Assembly (NCBI GenBank): GCA_002410325.1
Contig: DHRK01000007.1
Coordinates: 88,318-152,317 of the forward strand
Length of the DNA stretch: 64,000 nucleotides
Source of the DNA: Syntrophomonas sp. UBA5314
GTDB lineage: Bacteria > Bacillota > Syntrophomonadia > Syntrophomonadales > Syntrophomonadaceae
Reading direction: 5' to 3'
Below are positions 50,119-60,482 of this stretch, piece by piece. Position 1 is the first letter of the stretch. Every line of letters begins with the position of its first letter. Made by a program: the position numbers and the translations under genes. The notes beneath the pieces were generated by a model, which saw only the letters and a program-made list of their open reading frames with translations, was not told where the DNA came from and did not search any database.

Positions 50119-51111
50119 TCAGTTGTTTTCCGGTTCCGATTTGAAAAGTATTTCACCGGACATGATGTTGTGAATGCTGCCCTGGGAATCACGAACCATC
50201 AGGAAGCCGTTGTTATCGATGTCGATAGCCCGGCCGGTGGTTATTCCATTGACGCTGTCTATTTTGATATCATGGCCGATAACCAGCGACAGGCTTCTAA
50301 CCTTTTCTAAAATTTCGCTAAATCCACCGGAAACCAATTGCCGGTAGCTGCTCTCCAATTGCCAGAGAAATTCCTGTAAAAGCTCAACCCGGGAAATGCA
50401 ACGCCCGGCTTCCTCTCTGATCGTTGTAGCAACGCTGCGAAATTCTTCCGGGAAGTCTGCAACACGGTTGTTGACGTTTAATCCAATGCCGGTGACAATA
50501 TACTCTATGCCATCCATATCCGTAACCGCCTCAGTCAGAATGCCGGCAATTTTGCGGCCGTTAATCAACACGTCATTGGGCCATTTGATCCCGGATTTTA
50601 TTCCGAACCGTTCCAGGGTTTCTACAACGGCCACCGCAATAAACATGGTAATTCGGGAAAGCTCCTTGAGCGGCAAGGTGGGCCTTAAAATCAGGGACAT
50701 AAAGATACCCTGGCCCGGCTCCGAATGCCATTGCCTCCCCCGGCGCCCCCGCCCGGCGATTTGCTGTTCGGCTATGACCAGGGTCCCTTCGGGATAGCCC
50801 TGGGCCGCTAAGCGTTTGGCATAATTATTGGTAGAGTCTATTTCTGTAAAGTAGAAATAATGTTCCCGGCCAAATACTTCAGTCTGCAGTCCCCGGAGCA
50901 CCTCTTCCGGCGATAATATGTCGGGTAGCGCTGACAACCGGTACCCCTTTTTGGGTGAGGTTTCAATTGCGTATCCCTCTGCCTGCAGCGTCTTAACCTG
51001 CTTCCAAATCGTAGTTCGGCTCACCTTCAGGCTCAGGCTCAAGGCCTCCCCCGACACCCATTCGCCCCGCCTCTCTCTAATAGCCGCCAGGACTGCTTCT
51101 CGAAACGTCAT
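50119..51111 (-). CDS. birA: bifunctional biotin-protein ligase / biotin operon repressor
   Basis: 330 residues: N-terminal winged helix (about 1-65, GEWVSGEALSLSLKVSRTTIWKQVKTLQAEGYAIE), central ligase domain with the biotinyl-AMP loop GRGRRGRQWHSEPG and KWPNDVLINGRKIAGILTE, and the C-terminal SH3-like domain. It joins biotin to GcdC and other carriers and, as the biotinyl-AMP form, should bind the operator 50083-50115. GGAGGGCTGGAA precedes the ATG. Directly upstream of bioY on the same strand. Confidence 0.95.
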   Translation of the reverse strand: MTFREAVLAAIRERRGEWVSGEALSLSLKVSRTTIWKQVKTLQAEGYAIETSPKKGYRLSALPDILSPEEVLRGLQTEVFGREHYFYFTEIDSTNNYAKRLAAQGYPEGTLVIAEQQIAGRGRRGRQWHSEPGQGIFMSLILRPTLPLKELSRITMFIAVAVVETLERFGIKSGIKWPNDVLINGRKIAGILTEAVTDMDGIEYIVTGIGLNVNNRVADFPEEFRSVATTIREEAGRCISRVELLQEFLWQLESSYRQLVSGGFSEILEKVRSLSLVIGHDIKIDSVNGITTGRAIDIDNNGFLMVRDSQGSIHNIMSGEILFKSEPENN

Positions 51112-51291
51112 TTCCAGCCCTCCTATGTCAATTATATTTATCTATTATAGCTGACATTAGCGGATTATTCATTAAACTAAACAGTATAAGACCCAGTACT
51201 CTTATTGCGATTGACGACAACGAGCATACGAACTATCCAAGCGTCTTGTAGCCGGCATCTATAGCCATGACACCACTTGCATTTTAAAGCG

Positions 51292-54183
51292 TTAAAACAA
51301 TTTTGCATACAGGGCCCTGGGAAAATACACCCTAAAATTGGTTCCTTGTTCGCTGCTATTCACATCGATCCAGGCATTATGCCTTTCAGCAATGCTGTAG
51401 CATACGGCCAGACCCAGGCCGGTTCCTTCTTCTTTGGTGGTAACAAAGGGGGTTCCCAGTTTAGAGAGGATTTCATCGCTTATCCCGTAGCCTTGATCCT
51501 GGATGGAAAGGACCACCGTGTCGTTTTCTTCATAAGTTCTTATAGTCAGCGTTCCGCCAGGGGGCATGGCTTCCAGTCCATTCCTTGACAAATTTAACAA
51601 AAGCTGGCGAATCTCTTGCTCATCTATTAAAATCAAGGGCAGATCATCGCATTCGAAGACCACGTTCATATCTTTGGCGAGACTGTCGGAGCGAATCAAT
51701 GGCAGCACGGCAGCTATTATAGTATTGAGATTAGATTCTTGAAGTTTTACCGGTTTGTTTTTGGCAAGAGATAGGAATTCGCTAATTATGGAATTAGCCC
51801 TATCCAATTCTTCAATAATAAGCTTTGAATAATCCTGCCATTCAGGATCATTGTTCCATCCTTTTAATAATTGCATAAAACCGCGTATGGTAGTCATCGG
51901 ATTGCGTATTTCGTGGCCGATGCTGGCCGCCATTTCTCCGATAAGGTTTAGGCGATCCAGGCGGGCCAGTTCATTTTCCATTCTTTTTATCTCCGTTACG
52001 TCTATAAAGTTGCTCAAAATACATTTTTCACCGATAAGTTCAATAACCTCCGCCGAAAAAACGCAATTTATAATTTTACCGGTTTTTGAACGCGCCAATA
52101 TTTCAAGGCTGTGGAACCTTCCTGTGACTCGCAACTGTTGTTCAACTTTAGCGCGTTGGTCCGGATTGGGATGAATATCAATATCTGAAGACGACCTTCC
52201 GATGACCTCATCGCGCGTAAATTCCAAAACTCTAAGCCAGGATTCATTTACGTCGATATAACGTCCGGTTTCCATATGGTTTATAGACATCATGGCTGGG
52301 CTGGAATGAAAAACTTTGTTAAAACGTTCCTCCGACTTACGCAGAATCTCTTCCATAACCTTGCGGTCATGGATATCCTTGTAGAAAACTGAAACACCTT
52401 TTTGATAAGGATAAATGCTGGCTTCGGTCCATCTTTGCATAGGTGGAGACAATATCTCAAAATGGCAAGACGTCTTTTCTCTAATAACACGGCTAAACAA
52501 GTTTAGCATCTCAGGGCTAAAATCCGGAAACACATCGGTAACTACCCGGCCGATTAATTCTTCCCGGGTTTTACCTATCGATTTTTCTGCTGCCTGGTTG
52601 ACGTAAGTGAACCGGTGATCACTGTCAAGGGCATAGAAAGAGTCGCTGATACCCTCAAGAATATCCGATTTTTCTTTCTCTGAGATACGCAAAGCTTCTT
52701 CTGAGCGCTTGCTTTCAATAAAATCTGAAGCCATCCTGGCCAGCAAGTCTAAATAGCGAAGCTCGCCCTCCTCCGGATGATAGGGATTGATGAAATGATT
52801 ATTCAGCATACCCAGCAGAGAACCGTCCCGGCTGATGAGCGGTGTTGACTGTACGGCCCGGATGCCATCTTTAAGATGTATGTCAAGATCGGTTGTACCC
52901 TCCAGTTCCGGTACCAGGGCGAGGTCTTCAATAATCACCCGCTTCAGCTGTTCTTTAGCCAGACAGCATTTCCCAATACCAGCATCGTAAGCAAAATGGT
53001 CGATGAATGTACGGCTCAGACCCTGGTGTACTACGATTTCCAGGCAGTTTGTATCAGGATTGAGAATTTGGATGTTTCCTTTATCAGTGCCGGTAAAGTC
53101 TGCTGAAGCGGCCAGGATTTCTTTTAGCAGGGTATTTAGATCACCGGCCTGCACCAGGCGGGTGCTTAACTCTTGTAGCTTGGTCATCCCCGCCAGGTTG
53201 GCAGACAGGCTTTGCTCACTTTCCCGCAGTTTTTCCTCAGTTTTTTTACGCCGTTTTATATCCAATATACGGTAAAATTGTTCGTTTTGTCTTAGAGCAT
53301 CTTCCGCATGTTTTCGCTCCGTGATGTCTCGTGCGGTAACGACAGAACCGACAATTAATCCTTCTTGATTCCGAAGGGGAGCGAAATTGTAACTGCCCCA
53401 CCAGGTCTCGCCGGTGTCTTTGCGGCGCAAAATGTATTCGACATTGGTAGCCGTTTCGCCTCTAAGAGCTCGGGATATAGGCCACTGATCAAGAGGCACA
53501 GGTTTTCCATCGGGCAGGCAGATATCCAGGATGTCAGAGTATTCGGCCAGTGTCGGCAAGCACCTGGCCTTATCGCTGAATCTATGAAATGTGGCGAAGG
53601 CTTCATTGAAATTAACCAGCCTGCCCTCCGGGTCGGAAATAAATACGGCATCGCTCATGCTGGCCAAAGCCGATTTCAATTTTATCAGGTTCTCTTGAGA
53701 GTTTTCATCAACTTTTTTACGTTCGGTAATATCCTCACAAGTTGTAACAGCACCTATGATTCTGCCACCTAAATCAAATAGAGGGCTTGACTTGCATATA
53801 CCGGTCTTTCTTATCCCGTCCTCCCAAACAAACTCAATCTCCTGCCCCGGGACAGAATCGCCCGACCATAGGCTTCTTTGTATAGGCATTTGCTCAGGCT
53901 CCATTTTCATGCCATTCAAAAACATGTTAAAAGAAGGTGGGGTCGAACCCGAGTGCGAAGCACTATCCCCGTCGCTGATACGCAGGAACTTGCTCATGGC
54001 CGGGTTATGCTTGATCTCTTTACAGGAAAGGTCATAGCATATTGATACGCCTATAGGAAGCTTTTCCATTAGCTGTTTGGAGTTGTAGATATATCCGGCT
54101 TGCCTTGCCTCTAATTCATGTACACGTCGGTGGGCGAGGTTTAGTTGCTGAATCAGGTCTTCCTTCGTATGGTCTTCGTACAA
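51292..54183 (-). CDS. multi-PAS/GAF sensor histidine kinase (sporulation-kinase-like)
   Basis: About 963 residues from the TTG at 54183, which has GGGAGGT eleven bases upstream; the frame is open further without a site. Several PAS domains (about 30-140, 170-290, 500-600, 620-730), a GAF domain (about 340-480, containing KGNIQILNPDTNCLEIVVHQGL), then HisKA with the phosphorylated His in SIGHEIRNPMTTIRGFMQLL and a HATPase domain (NLSRNGLEAMP, DQGYGISDEIL, GTGLGLAVC). No membrane span, so a cytoplasmic sensor. The HEIRNPMTTIRGFLQ form is that of KinA/KinE-type sporulation kinases. No response regulator is adjacent. Confidence 0.88.
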   Translation of the reverse strand: MYEDHTKEDLIQQLNLAHRRVHELEARQAGYIYNSKQLMEKLPIGVSICYDLSCKEIKHNPAMSKFLRISDGDSASHSGSTPPSFNMFLNGMKMEPEQMPIQRSLWSGDSVPGQEIEFVWEDGIRKTGICKSSPLFDLGGRIIGAVTTCEDITERKKVDENSQENLIKLKSALASMSDAVFISDPEGRLVNFNEAFATFHRFSDKARCLPTLAEYSDILDICLPDGKPVPLDQWPISRALRGETATNVEYILRRKDTGETWWGSYNFAPLRNQEGLIVGSVVTARDITERKHAEDALRQNEQFYRILDIKRRKKTEEKLRESEQSLSANLAGMTKLQELSTRLVQAGDLNTLLKEILAASADFTGTDKGNIQILNPDTNCLEIVVHQGLSRTFIDHFAYDAGIGKCCLAKEQLKRVIIEDLALVPELEGTTDLDIHLKDGIRAVQSTPLISRDGSLLGMLNNHFINPYHPEEGELRYLDLLARMASDFIESKRSEEALRISEKEKSDILEGISDSFYALDSDHRFTYVNQAAEKSIGKTREELIGRVVTDVFPDFSPEMLNLFSRVIREKTSCHFEILSPPMQRWTEASIYPYQKGVSVFYKDIHDRKVMEEILRKSEERFNKVFHSSPAMMSINHMETGRYIDVNESWLRVLEFTRDEVIGRSSSDIDIHPNPDQRAKVEQQLRVTGRFHSLEILARSKTGKIINCVFSAEVIELIGEKCILSNFIDVTEIKRMENELARLDRLNLIGEMAASIGHEIRNPMTTIRGFMQLLKGWNNDPEWQDYSKLIIEELDRANSIISEFLSLAKNKPVKLQESNLNTIIAAVLPLIRSDSLAKDMNVVFECDDLPLILIDEQEIRQLLLNLSRNGLEAMPPGGTLTIRTYEENDTVVLSIQDQGYGISDEILSKLGTPFVTTKEEGTGLGLAVCYSIAERHNAWIDVNSSEQGTNFRVYFPRALYAKLF

Positions 54184-54449
54184 TGGTGCAAAACCTCCCT
54201 GATGCCTCTCTACTAAAAAATTTAGCACAGGAGCTCTGTCGACAAAAAGCAAATCGCATATTAAACATTTATTCTTTTATATACTTATTTTATCTATTTT
54301 AACGTCATATATGGAACTATGTGGGACAATTAAAATTTAGTTCTTTTAAGCAGGAATATTTTAGCATACAATCAATGGAACTATATGACGAATAATGATG
54401 AAAACGGCGAAAACATAAACCCGATGATGAAGTTGAAATAACGGAGATG

Positions 54450-57400
54450 TTAATGATTTCCCTGCTTTATCTTTTCATACAGAGCGATGGTTTCGGCTGA
54501 GGGTTCGGCATTATATTCTTTGGCCATGAAAGCCTGCAGCGTCTGATACAGGGACAAAGCCTGCTGTTTTTGCCCGGTTTGCCACAGGAGTTCCATGGCC
54601 GTCCGGCATACCGCTTCATCGGCCGGTTCTTTGTCCAGAAAACGGCGGCAGCCTTCTATAGCAGAGAAAAGCTTGCCCTGGCCGCGATCAAATTCAATCT
54701 TTTTAGAGAGGACTTGTAAATACAGCTTATACAACTGGGCGCGGAGTCCGGCGGTCCAATCGTCATATATATTGTCGGGGAGAAAATCGCCCTGATATAG
54801 TCCCGCGGCTTGTTCCAAAAGGTATGCGGAACCAGGATTGTACGCGTCCGTTTCTTGCAAGGCGTGCCGGGCTGCGGAGGTAAATAATTCGTAATCGGTA
54901 TATACCCTGATCCCGGGATGTAAGAAAACCATCCCCCGTTTGAGCACCAGGCTTTCAACCGTGTGGTCGCCGAGGCCCAGAACCTGGCGCGCCTGGCTTA
55001 AGGCCATTCTGAGGCTGGCATCCCCTAAATGGGGTTCCGATTCCGGCCATAGCTTCTCTATCACTTTTTCTTTGAGGTGCTGGCGTCTCTCAATCATTAA
55101 AAGCTTGAACAAATTTTCCGCTTTCCGGGTTTTCCAGGCAGAAAGACCGATTTCAGCGCCGTTGACAAAAACGCGAAAAACGCCCAGGCAATTAATATGA
55201 ATAAAGGGCTCCCCCGCTTTCCGCGCCAACTCCTGTAAAAGAGCGGTAGCAGAACGGCGTACCTTTTCGTCCGGATAAACCAGCAGGCTGCCCGCTTCCT
55301 GGGCGATGCGCTGCGGGAACCAGCGCTTCAGGAGATGGATTGCCCAGTAGGGATGGATGTTTTTGGCCAGCGCGCGACGGCACAGGGAATAAACGCTCTC
55401 GGCGTGCCAATCCCAGAAAAACTCCCAGTTCCCTTCCTCGGCGGCACCCAGGGCGTTGCGCAGGCAACGGTCGGCCTCGTCATCTTCTCCCTGCAAAAGG
55501 TGCACCCGGGCCAGCAGCAGCTGGGCACCGGCCCGGGCCTGCCGGGCGCCCTTTTGCTTGCATTTCAGGATCACTTCCTCAAAACGCTGCCGGGCTGATT
55601 CCAAGTGCCCTGCTTCCATGGCGATAATGCCCGCTACCGATAGAGCATAGTCGTCAAAACCCTGTCCAGCCGGGATGGTCTTTAATTTATGCAATAATGA
55701 CTGGCTCTCCGAAAGCAAATCCCCGGCGTTCTCACCGGCTTTTAAGCGCAGTAAAACCAGGTCCAGATCAGTCAAATAAACCATGAAAATATTGTTGGCC
55801 CGGATAAAAGCGTCGCGGGAAAGCTCAAATTCTTGCCCGGCCCGGTCCAAGAGTTCCTTTTCCAGGTACAGGTGGGCCAGGCGGCGGTGAGCTACGCCCA
55901 GCTGGTGGGGCGCATCGTATTTTTGGCCCAGGCGCAGCAGCTCATAGCAGATTTGCGCCATTTTCTCATGCTCCCCGCTCAGCATGCAGATAAATGAATA
56001 AATAACATTCACGGTGCCGGTCCATTGTTCATTCTCCTGTACATAAGGGTCTCCCAAGGCTTTTTCAATGAGTTCCCGGGCGGCGTTCAAGTTGCCCAAC
56101 CGGAATTGGATCATGCTGGAGAACATCAAATAACCCATATGCGATTCCGGATCCAGTTTGGCTTTGCCGGCCAGCCAGCTCAGCCAGACTCCCTTGCGCA
56201 AATTGTCCTCCCAGGCCGCCTTGCTTAAACCGGCCACCAGCACCACGCCCCGGGACCAGGGGCTCTTTAAAAGCGAGGCCACCAGCGGAATCCTCCGGGC
56301 GGTTTCACTAACCTTTTGGAGGTTATTGGCAAAAGTATAAGCGGCAATCATCAGAAAAAGCGAACGGAGCTGGCATTTCAAATCGCCTTTGGCTCCGGCG
56401 GCGTCGGTGGCTCTGGAGAGGATGTCCAGAGCTTCGCCCGGATGGCCGTGCAGAATGCTCATCCCTTGAAAATACATAAGCCAGGGATCGGCGGCCACGA
56501 CCTCTTCGGGCAGGCGGCCCAGCCAGGAGCGCAGGGCGTCCAATCGCCCGCTTTGCAGGAAATAATCATCCCCGTGCCGGTTAATGGTGGTAGCTATACC
56601 TGACCAGTCGGCGTTGGCGACCAGTTGTTCCAGGGCCCGGTCGATATCGCCCTGGCTTTCCAGGAAAACTGCGGCGCGGTGCCTGATCGAGGTGCCATGT
56701 TCCGGGGGACGCAAATTTTTCGCCTTTTGTTCCAGGAATTCGCCCATGAGGTGGTGCAAGCGCCAGGTGACGACCTCTCCTCCGGTTTTGCTCAAGATAC
56801 CGTGGGCGTGCAGTTGTACGATCAGAGCTGCGCTGTCGTCGCACTGCAGGGCGGTGTCGCACAGGGCCGGTTCCAGGTAAGGCAGCAGGGAGGCATCCAG
56901 TAGAAAAGCGTACAACTCGCCGGGCAGATAAGCGAGCAGTTCATTTCCCAGGTAGGTATAGAGATCGGTGTCCTGTCTTTTTAAATCCGTCAGGGTCTTG
57001 TTCAGGTTGCCGCCCGCCTGTTTGAGCAGCACGGCCAGCAGGCGCAGTCCGGCCGCCCATCCCTCCGTACAGATATGGATCAGGTTGATGTCTTCCTCGG
57101 ACAGCGCCAGGTCCAGCATCAGCAAGAGTTCACGGGTTTCCTCCAGTGAGAACAAAAGTTCAACCCCTTGAATTTCCAGCAGTTCGTTATTGAGACGCTC
57201 CCGGTAAAGATTGAGGGGAATGCCTCGGCGGCTGAGCAATACCAGGCGTATCCCGGCCGGCAGCCAGCGGATCAGGTGCTCCAGGATACTGCGAATCGTC
57301 TCGTTTTCATCAATCAGATGAAGATCATCCAAAACCAGGACCATCTCTTTTTCCCCGGATATCTCCTCAATGAAGGCCGAGGTCCCGATCAGCCAGTCCC

Positions 57401-57728
57401 GGCCGGTGTCCTCCAGGCTGTTCATGGTGCGCAGGGATGGGCCGCCAAAGTCCGGCCGGATTCTTTTCACGGCATAGATCACGTGGTAAAGGAAAAAGGA
57501 AGGTTCAATATCGTGGCTGTCCAGACTGAGCCAGGCCGTAGGAGGCCAGTCCGGCTCCTCCAGGAGTGAAGCAAGCCAGAGGCTTTTGCCATAACCCGCC
57601 GGAGCTACCAGGGTGCTCACCCGGTGGGACAGGACGGCCAGGCCGGTGTCCCTCAAACCGGGGCGTTTGATAGAATGCTTAACCCGTGGTGGAAGCAGCT
57701 GAGTGTGGACCAGGGGAACAGGCGGCAT
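54450..57728 (-). CDS. STAND-ATPase transcription regulator with C-terminal BTAD domain
   Basis: 1092 residues from the ATG at 57728 (GGGAGGAG eight bases before). MalT-like NB-ARC/STAND ATPase at the N-terminus (Walker A VAPAGYGKS, 42-49; Walker B MVLVLDDLHLI), winged-helix part, a long TPR-like helical middle (about 380-800), then a trans-regulatory winged helix (INCLGVFRVFVNGAEI...WPES) and BTAD domain at the C-terminus. So DNA binding is SARP-like rather than LuxR-type. The frame stays open far upstream, but there it lies antisense to the repeat-rich gene at 57954. It probably controls the exported-protein genes divergent from it. Confidence 0.87.
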   Translation of the reverse strand: MPPVPLVHTQLLPPRVKHSIKRPGLRDTGLAVLSHRVSTLVAPAGYGKSLWLASLLEEPDWPPTAWLSLDSHDIEPSFFLYHVIYAVKRIRPDFGGPSLRTMNSLEDTGRDWLIGTSAFIEEISGEKEMVLVLDDLHLIDENETIRSILEHLIRWLPAGIRLVLLSRRGIPLNLYRERLNNELLEIQGVELLFSLEETRELLLMLDLALSEEDINLIHICTEGWAAGLRLLAVLLKQAGGNLNKTLTDLKRQDTDLYTYLGNELLAYLPGELYAFLLDASLLPYLEPALCDTALQCDDSAALIVQLHAHGILSKTGGEVVTWRLHHLMGEFLEQKAKNLRPPEHGTSIRHRAAVFLESQGDIDRALEQLVANADWSGIATTINRHGDDYFLQSGRLDALRSWLGRLPEEVVAADPWLMYFQGMSILHGHPGEALDILSRATDAAGAKGDLKCQLRSLFLMIAAYTFANNLQKVSETARRIPLVASLLKSPWSRGVVLVAGLSKAAWEDNLRKGVWLSWLAGKAKLDPESHMGYLMFSSMIQFRLGNLNAARELIEKALGDPYVQENEQWTGTVNVIYSFICMLSGEHEKMAQICYELLRLGQKYDAPHQLGVAHRRLAHLYLEKELLDRAGQEFELSRDAFIRANNIFMVYLTDLDLVLLRLKAGENAGDLLSESQSLLHKLKTIPAGQGFDDYALSVAGIIAMEAGHLESARQRFEEVILKCKQKGARQARAGAQLLLARVHLLQGEDDEADRCLRNALGAAEEGNWEFFWDWHAESVYSLCRRALAKNIHPYWAIHLLKRWFPQRIAQEAGSLLVYPDEKVRRSATALLQELARKAGEPFIHINCLGVFRVFVNGAEIGLSAWKTRKAENLFKLLMIERRQHLKEKVIEKLWPESEPHLGDASLRMALSQARQVLGLGDHTVESLVLKRGMVFLHPGIRVYTDYELFTSAARHALQETDAYNPGSAYLLEQAAGLYQGDFLPDNIYDDWTAGLRAQLYKLYLQVLSKKIEFDRGQGKLFSAIEGCRRFLDKEPADEAVCRTAMELLWQTGQKQQALSLYQTLQAFMAKEYNAEPSAETIALYEKIKQGNH

Positions 57729-57798
57729 GAAGGGTCTCCTCCCCCCTAATTTAAAGACTTGCCTTATTATGAGCTCAAATGTCTTTTTGATGCAAATA

Positions 57799-57836
57799 GT
57801 ATTTTTGCAAAAATTTTTCATCTTCATAAGACAATA
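57799..57836 (+). promoter_or_regulatory. shared upstream element, copy A
   Basis: Begins GTATTTTTGCAAAAATTTT and matches the element at 60483-60519 over about 37 bases with one gap. It lies about 120 bases before the first exported-protein gene. Probably a promoter or regulator site common to both genes. Confidence 0.5.
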
Positions 57837-57953
57837 TTTCCAAAGATGGGAAAGGGCTGAATATACCGAATGTTGTACTAGGCATTTTTCTTTAGATATT
57901 TTGCGGTACGCCGGCCCTCTCCGGAGAACACACTTTAAGGAGGTATTGATCAA

Positions 57954-60410
57954 ATGAACAGGGTTTTTGGGCTTCAAAATATTGCTGTTCAGCAGTGGGA
58001 GGGAAACCAAAAGAGCGCGGTTCTTAAAAACTGCCCGGGAGGCAAGAACGCGGTGCTGAAACTGATGGCAAGCAGGATTTCGCATATGCTCCTGGTCTGC
58101 TTTCTGGCAGCGGTTTTCGCCGTTGCAGCTCCCGCCAAGGCCGGGGCGGCCGGCGAGGTCTGCGAAATTGTGGGCGGGTTGCAGTATGCCACATTGGATG
58201 AGGCGCTGGTGGTGGTGGCCGGCGGCCAGACCATCCGGCTTCTGGAGAATATTGACTATAATGCTGGCATTACCATCACCGGCAAAAGCATCACCTTTGA
58301 TCTGGACGGGCACACGCTGAACGTCATCAATCCCGCGGCCGGGGAAGCCGGACTCAGTGTAAACAACGGCGCGGTGACCCTGACCGGCCTGGGCGGCCCG
58401 GCCGCCTTTAACGTCACCGGCACCGCTTACGGAGTCTTTGTTCGGGGCGCCGGGAGCTCGGCCGCCGTAACCAGCGCCGCCGCCAGCGGCGCCGGCGGGG
58501 TCGGCGCCTGGGCTGAAAACGGAGGAAGCCTCGAGGTCGCCGGCGACGCCCAGGGGGTAACGGCGGGCGCTGGCGCCAGCGAGGCGGGCAGCAGCGTTAC
58601 TGTAGGAGGTCATGCCACTGCCAGCGGCGATAACGGTTTCGGCGTGTACGCCCGGATAGACGGCAGCGTGGTCGTAACCGGCAATGTCGTCGCCAGCGGC
58701 GCGGGCGGGATTGGCGCCCAGGCTGAAAGCGGCGGGAATATCGAGGTGACCGGCAACGCCCAGGGGGTAATGGCGGGCGCTTACGCCAGCGGGGCGGGCA
58801 GCAGCATTATCGTCGGAGGCCATGCCATCGCCAGCGGCGCCGGCAGTTTCGGGCTTGACGCCTTGAATGGCGGATATATTGAAGTTGGCGGTGATGCCCA
58901 GGGGGTTTCCTACGGCGCCTTTTCTAGCGGTCCGGGCAGCAGTGTTGCTGTCGGAAACAATAGCATTTCCACCGGCGCTGCCGGCATCGGCGCGGGAGCC
59001 GAAAATGGCGGAAGCATGGCTGTAACCGGCAATGCCCAGGGTGCTACGTACGGCGTTTTTGCTAATAACGCCGGCAGCAGCATTACCGTCGGAGGCCATG
59101 CTGCCGCCAGCGGCGTCGCCGGGGTCGGCGCGCGAGCCGAAGACGCTGGAAGCGTGGTCGTGACCGGTAATGTGGAGGGCGCCCACGCCGGCGCGTTTAC
59201 CGACGGCGCAGGCACCAGCATCGCCGTCGGCGGCAATGTCACGTCCAGTAATTGCGGCGCCAACGCTAATGACGAAGGCGAAATTACCATAGACGGCGTG
59301 ATCACGGCGCCGGTTTATATAAGGGTCGGCCTTGACAGTAAAGGGGCTGATGATTACGAGCTTGTAACCACCAAAGCGGGCTACCTCACCTACACCGACG
59401 GCGACAGCACCGTATGGGTCAGGGAAGATACTGCCGCGCCAAGTATTCCAGCCAACCTGCGGGTAACCGGCCGGACCTCCTCCAGCATCAGCCTGGCCTG
59501 GGACGCCTCCACTGACGATACCGGCGTGGATCATTACCTGGTCGAGATGAGACCGGTGGGTGGCCTGTGGGCCACAGTCGGCGCTCCGGCCGCTGCCTCC
59601 TTTAATCAAAACGGCCTTGCGCCATCCACTGCCTATCTTTTCCGGGTCAAAGCGGTGGACGCCGCCGGCAATGAGTCCCCCTGGTCGGCGGAACTGAACG
59701 CCGTCACCCTTGCCATAGGCGGGGAGGCCGGAGGCGGCGAGGATACGGCAGTGCTGGCCATCGGTACGGCCAACCCTCCGGACGGAACTGCGAACGCCGC
59801 CTACACCCACTCCTTTACCGCCAGCGGCGGCAGGCCGTCCTATAGCTTCAGGGTGACGCTAGGAAGCCTGCCCCCGGGATTGAGCCTGGAGTCGAACGGG
59901 GCCTTAAGCGGAACACCCGCCGCGGCGGGGACCAGCCGGTATACGGTCACCGTCACCGACAGCAGCGGGATGACTTCCGCCCACGAATTTATCCACATCA
60001 TCAAAGAAGGCGCTCCGGCAGCGAATTTGCCAAAAACGATCATCCTGACCATCGGCAGCACCGCCGCTTCCGTGGACGGCCAACCGTACACCCTGGATGC
60101 GGCGCCTTACATCAACGCCGGGGCGGGACGGACGATGGCCCCGGTCAGCTTCATCAGCGCAGCCCTGGGCGCCGAAGTGGAATGGAGGGCGGCCACCCGC
60201 CAGGTAGTCATTCGCGACCAGGATACGGAGATCGTGCTGACCATTGACTCCGCCGCCGTCCTGGTAAACGGTATAGAACAGCGCATGGACTGCCCTCCGG
60301 TGATACTTCCCCCGGGCCGGACTTTCGTGCCCCTTAGCTTTGTGGTCCGGAACCTGGGCGCCGTGGTAAGCTATGACGGCGACCAAAGGCAAATCACCAT
60401 CACCCGCTAG
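57954..60410 (+). CDS. exported beta-helix repeat / FN3 / copper-amine-oxidase-N-like surface protein
   Basis: 818 residues. After a 45-residue lead comes a signal segment (MLLVCFLAAVFAVAAPAKAGA). Residues about 68-175 start a beta-helix; then five 46-residue repeats and one 24-residue half repeat (DNA 58485-59246) of the type SGxxGxGxxAExGGxxxVTG. An FN3 domain (about 493-585), a putative Ig-like domain (about 600-690, LPPGLSLESNGALSGTPAAAGT) and a C-terminal copper-amine-oxidase-N-like domain (about 695-818, ending in VPLSFVVRNLGAVVSYDGDQRQITI) follow. It is likely a secreted or wall-bound adhesin-like protein. AAGGAGGTATTGATCAA gives the start. GC-rich, unlike the AT-rich flanks. Confidence 0.85.
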   Translation: MNRVFGLQNIAVQQWEGNQKSAVLKNCPGGKNAVLKLMASRISHMLLVCFLAAVFAVAAPAKAGAAGEVCEIVGGLQYATLDEALVVVAGGQTIRLLENIDYNAGITITGKSITFDLDGHTLNVINPAAGEAGLSVNNGAVTLTGLGGPAAFNVTGTAYGVFVRGAGSSAAVTSAAASGAGGVGAWAENGGSLEVAGDAQGVTAGAGASEAGSSVTVGGHATASGDNGFGVYARIDGSVVVTGNVVASGAGGIGAQAESGGNIEVTGNAQGVMAGAYASGAGSSIIVGGHAIASGAGSFGLDALNGGYIEVGGDAQGVSYGAFSSGPGSSVAVGNNSISTGAAGIGAGAENGGSMAVTGNAQGATYGVFANNAGSSITVGGHAAASGVAGVGARAEDAGSVVVTGNVEGAHAGAFTDGAGTSIAVGGNVTSSNCGANANDEGEITIDGVITAPVYIRVGLDSKGADDYELVTTKAGYLTYTDGDSTVWVREDTAAPSIPANLRVTGRTSSSISLAWDASTDDTGVDHYLVEMRPVGGLWATVGAPAAASFNQNGLAPSTAYLFRVKAVDAAGNESPWSAELNAVTLAIGGEAGGGEDTAVLAIGTANPPDGTANAAYTHSFTASGGRPSYSFRVTLGSLPPGLSLESNGALSGTPAAAGTSRYTVTVTDSSGMTSAHEFIHIIKEGAPAANLPKTIILTIGSTAASVDGQPYTLDAAPYINAGAGRTMAPVSFISAALGAEVEWRAATRQVVIRDQDTEIVLTIDSAAVLVNGIEQRMDCPPVILPPGRTFVPLSFVVRNLGAVVSYDGDQRQITITR
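58485..59246 (+). repeat. 138-bp coding repeats (five full, one half unit)
   Basis: Units of 46 codons, each built of two ~23-codon half units, with one isolated half unit of 24 codons in second position. The half unit fits one turn of a parallel beta-helix. Confidence 0.8.
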
Positions 60411-60482
60411 CTGGAGACGGCGGCTCTGATCATTCCGCTCCGGTCCCGGGCTTTCCCTAAGCCGGGTGGGCAAGACGAAACG

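Noticed and set aside
57729..59810. Upstream extension of the minus-strand STAND/BTAD frame to about 1786 codons
   Set aside because: It is antisense to the GC-rich repeat gene at 57954-60410, has low-complexity composition, and the ATG at 57728 has a good ribosome site.
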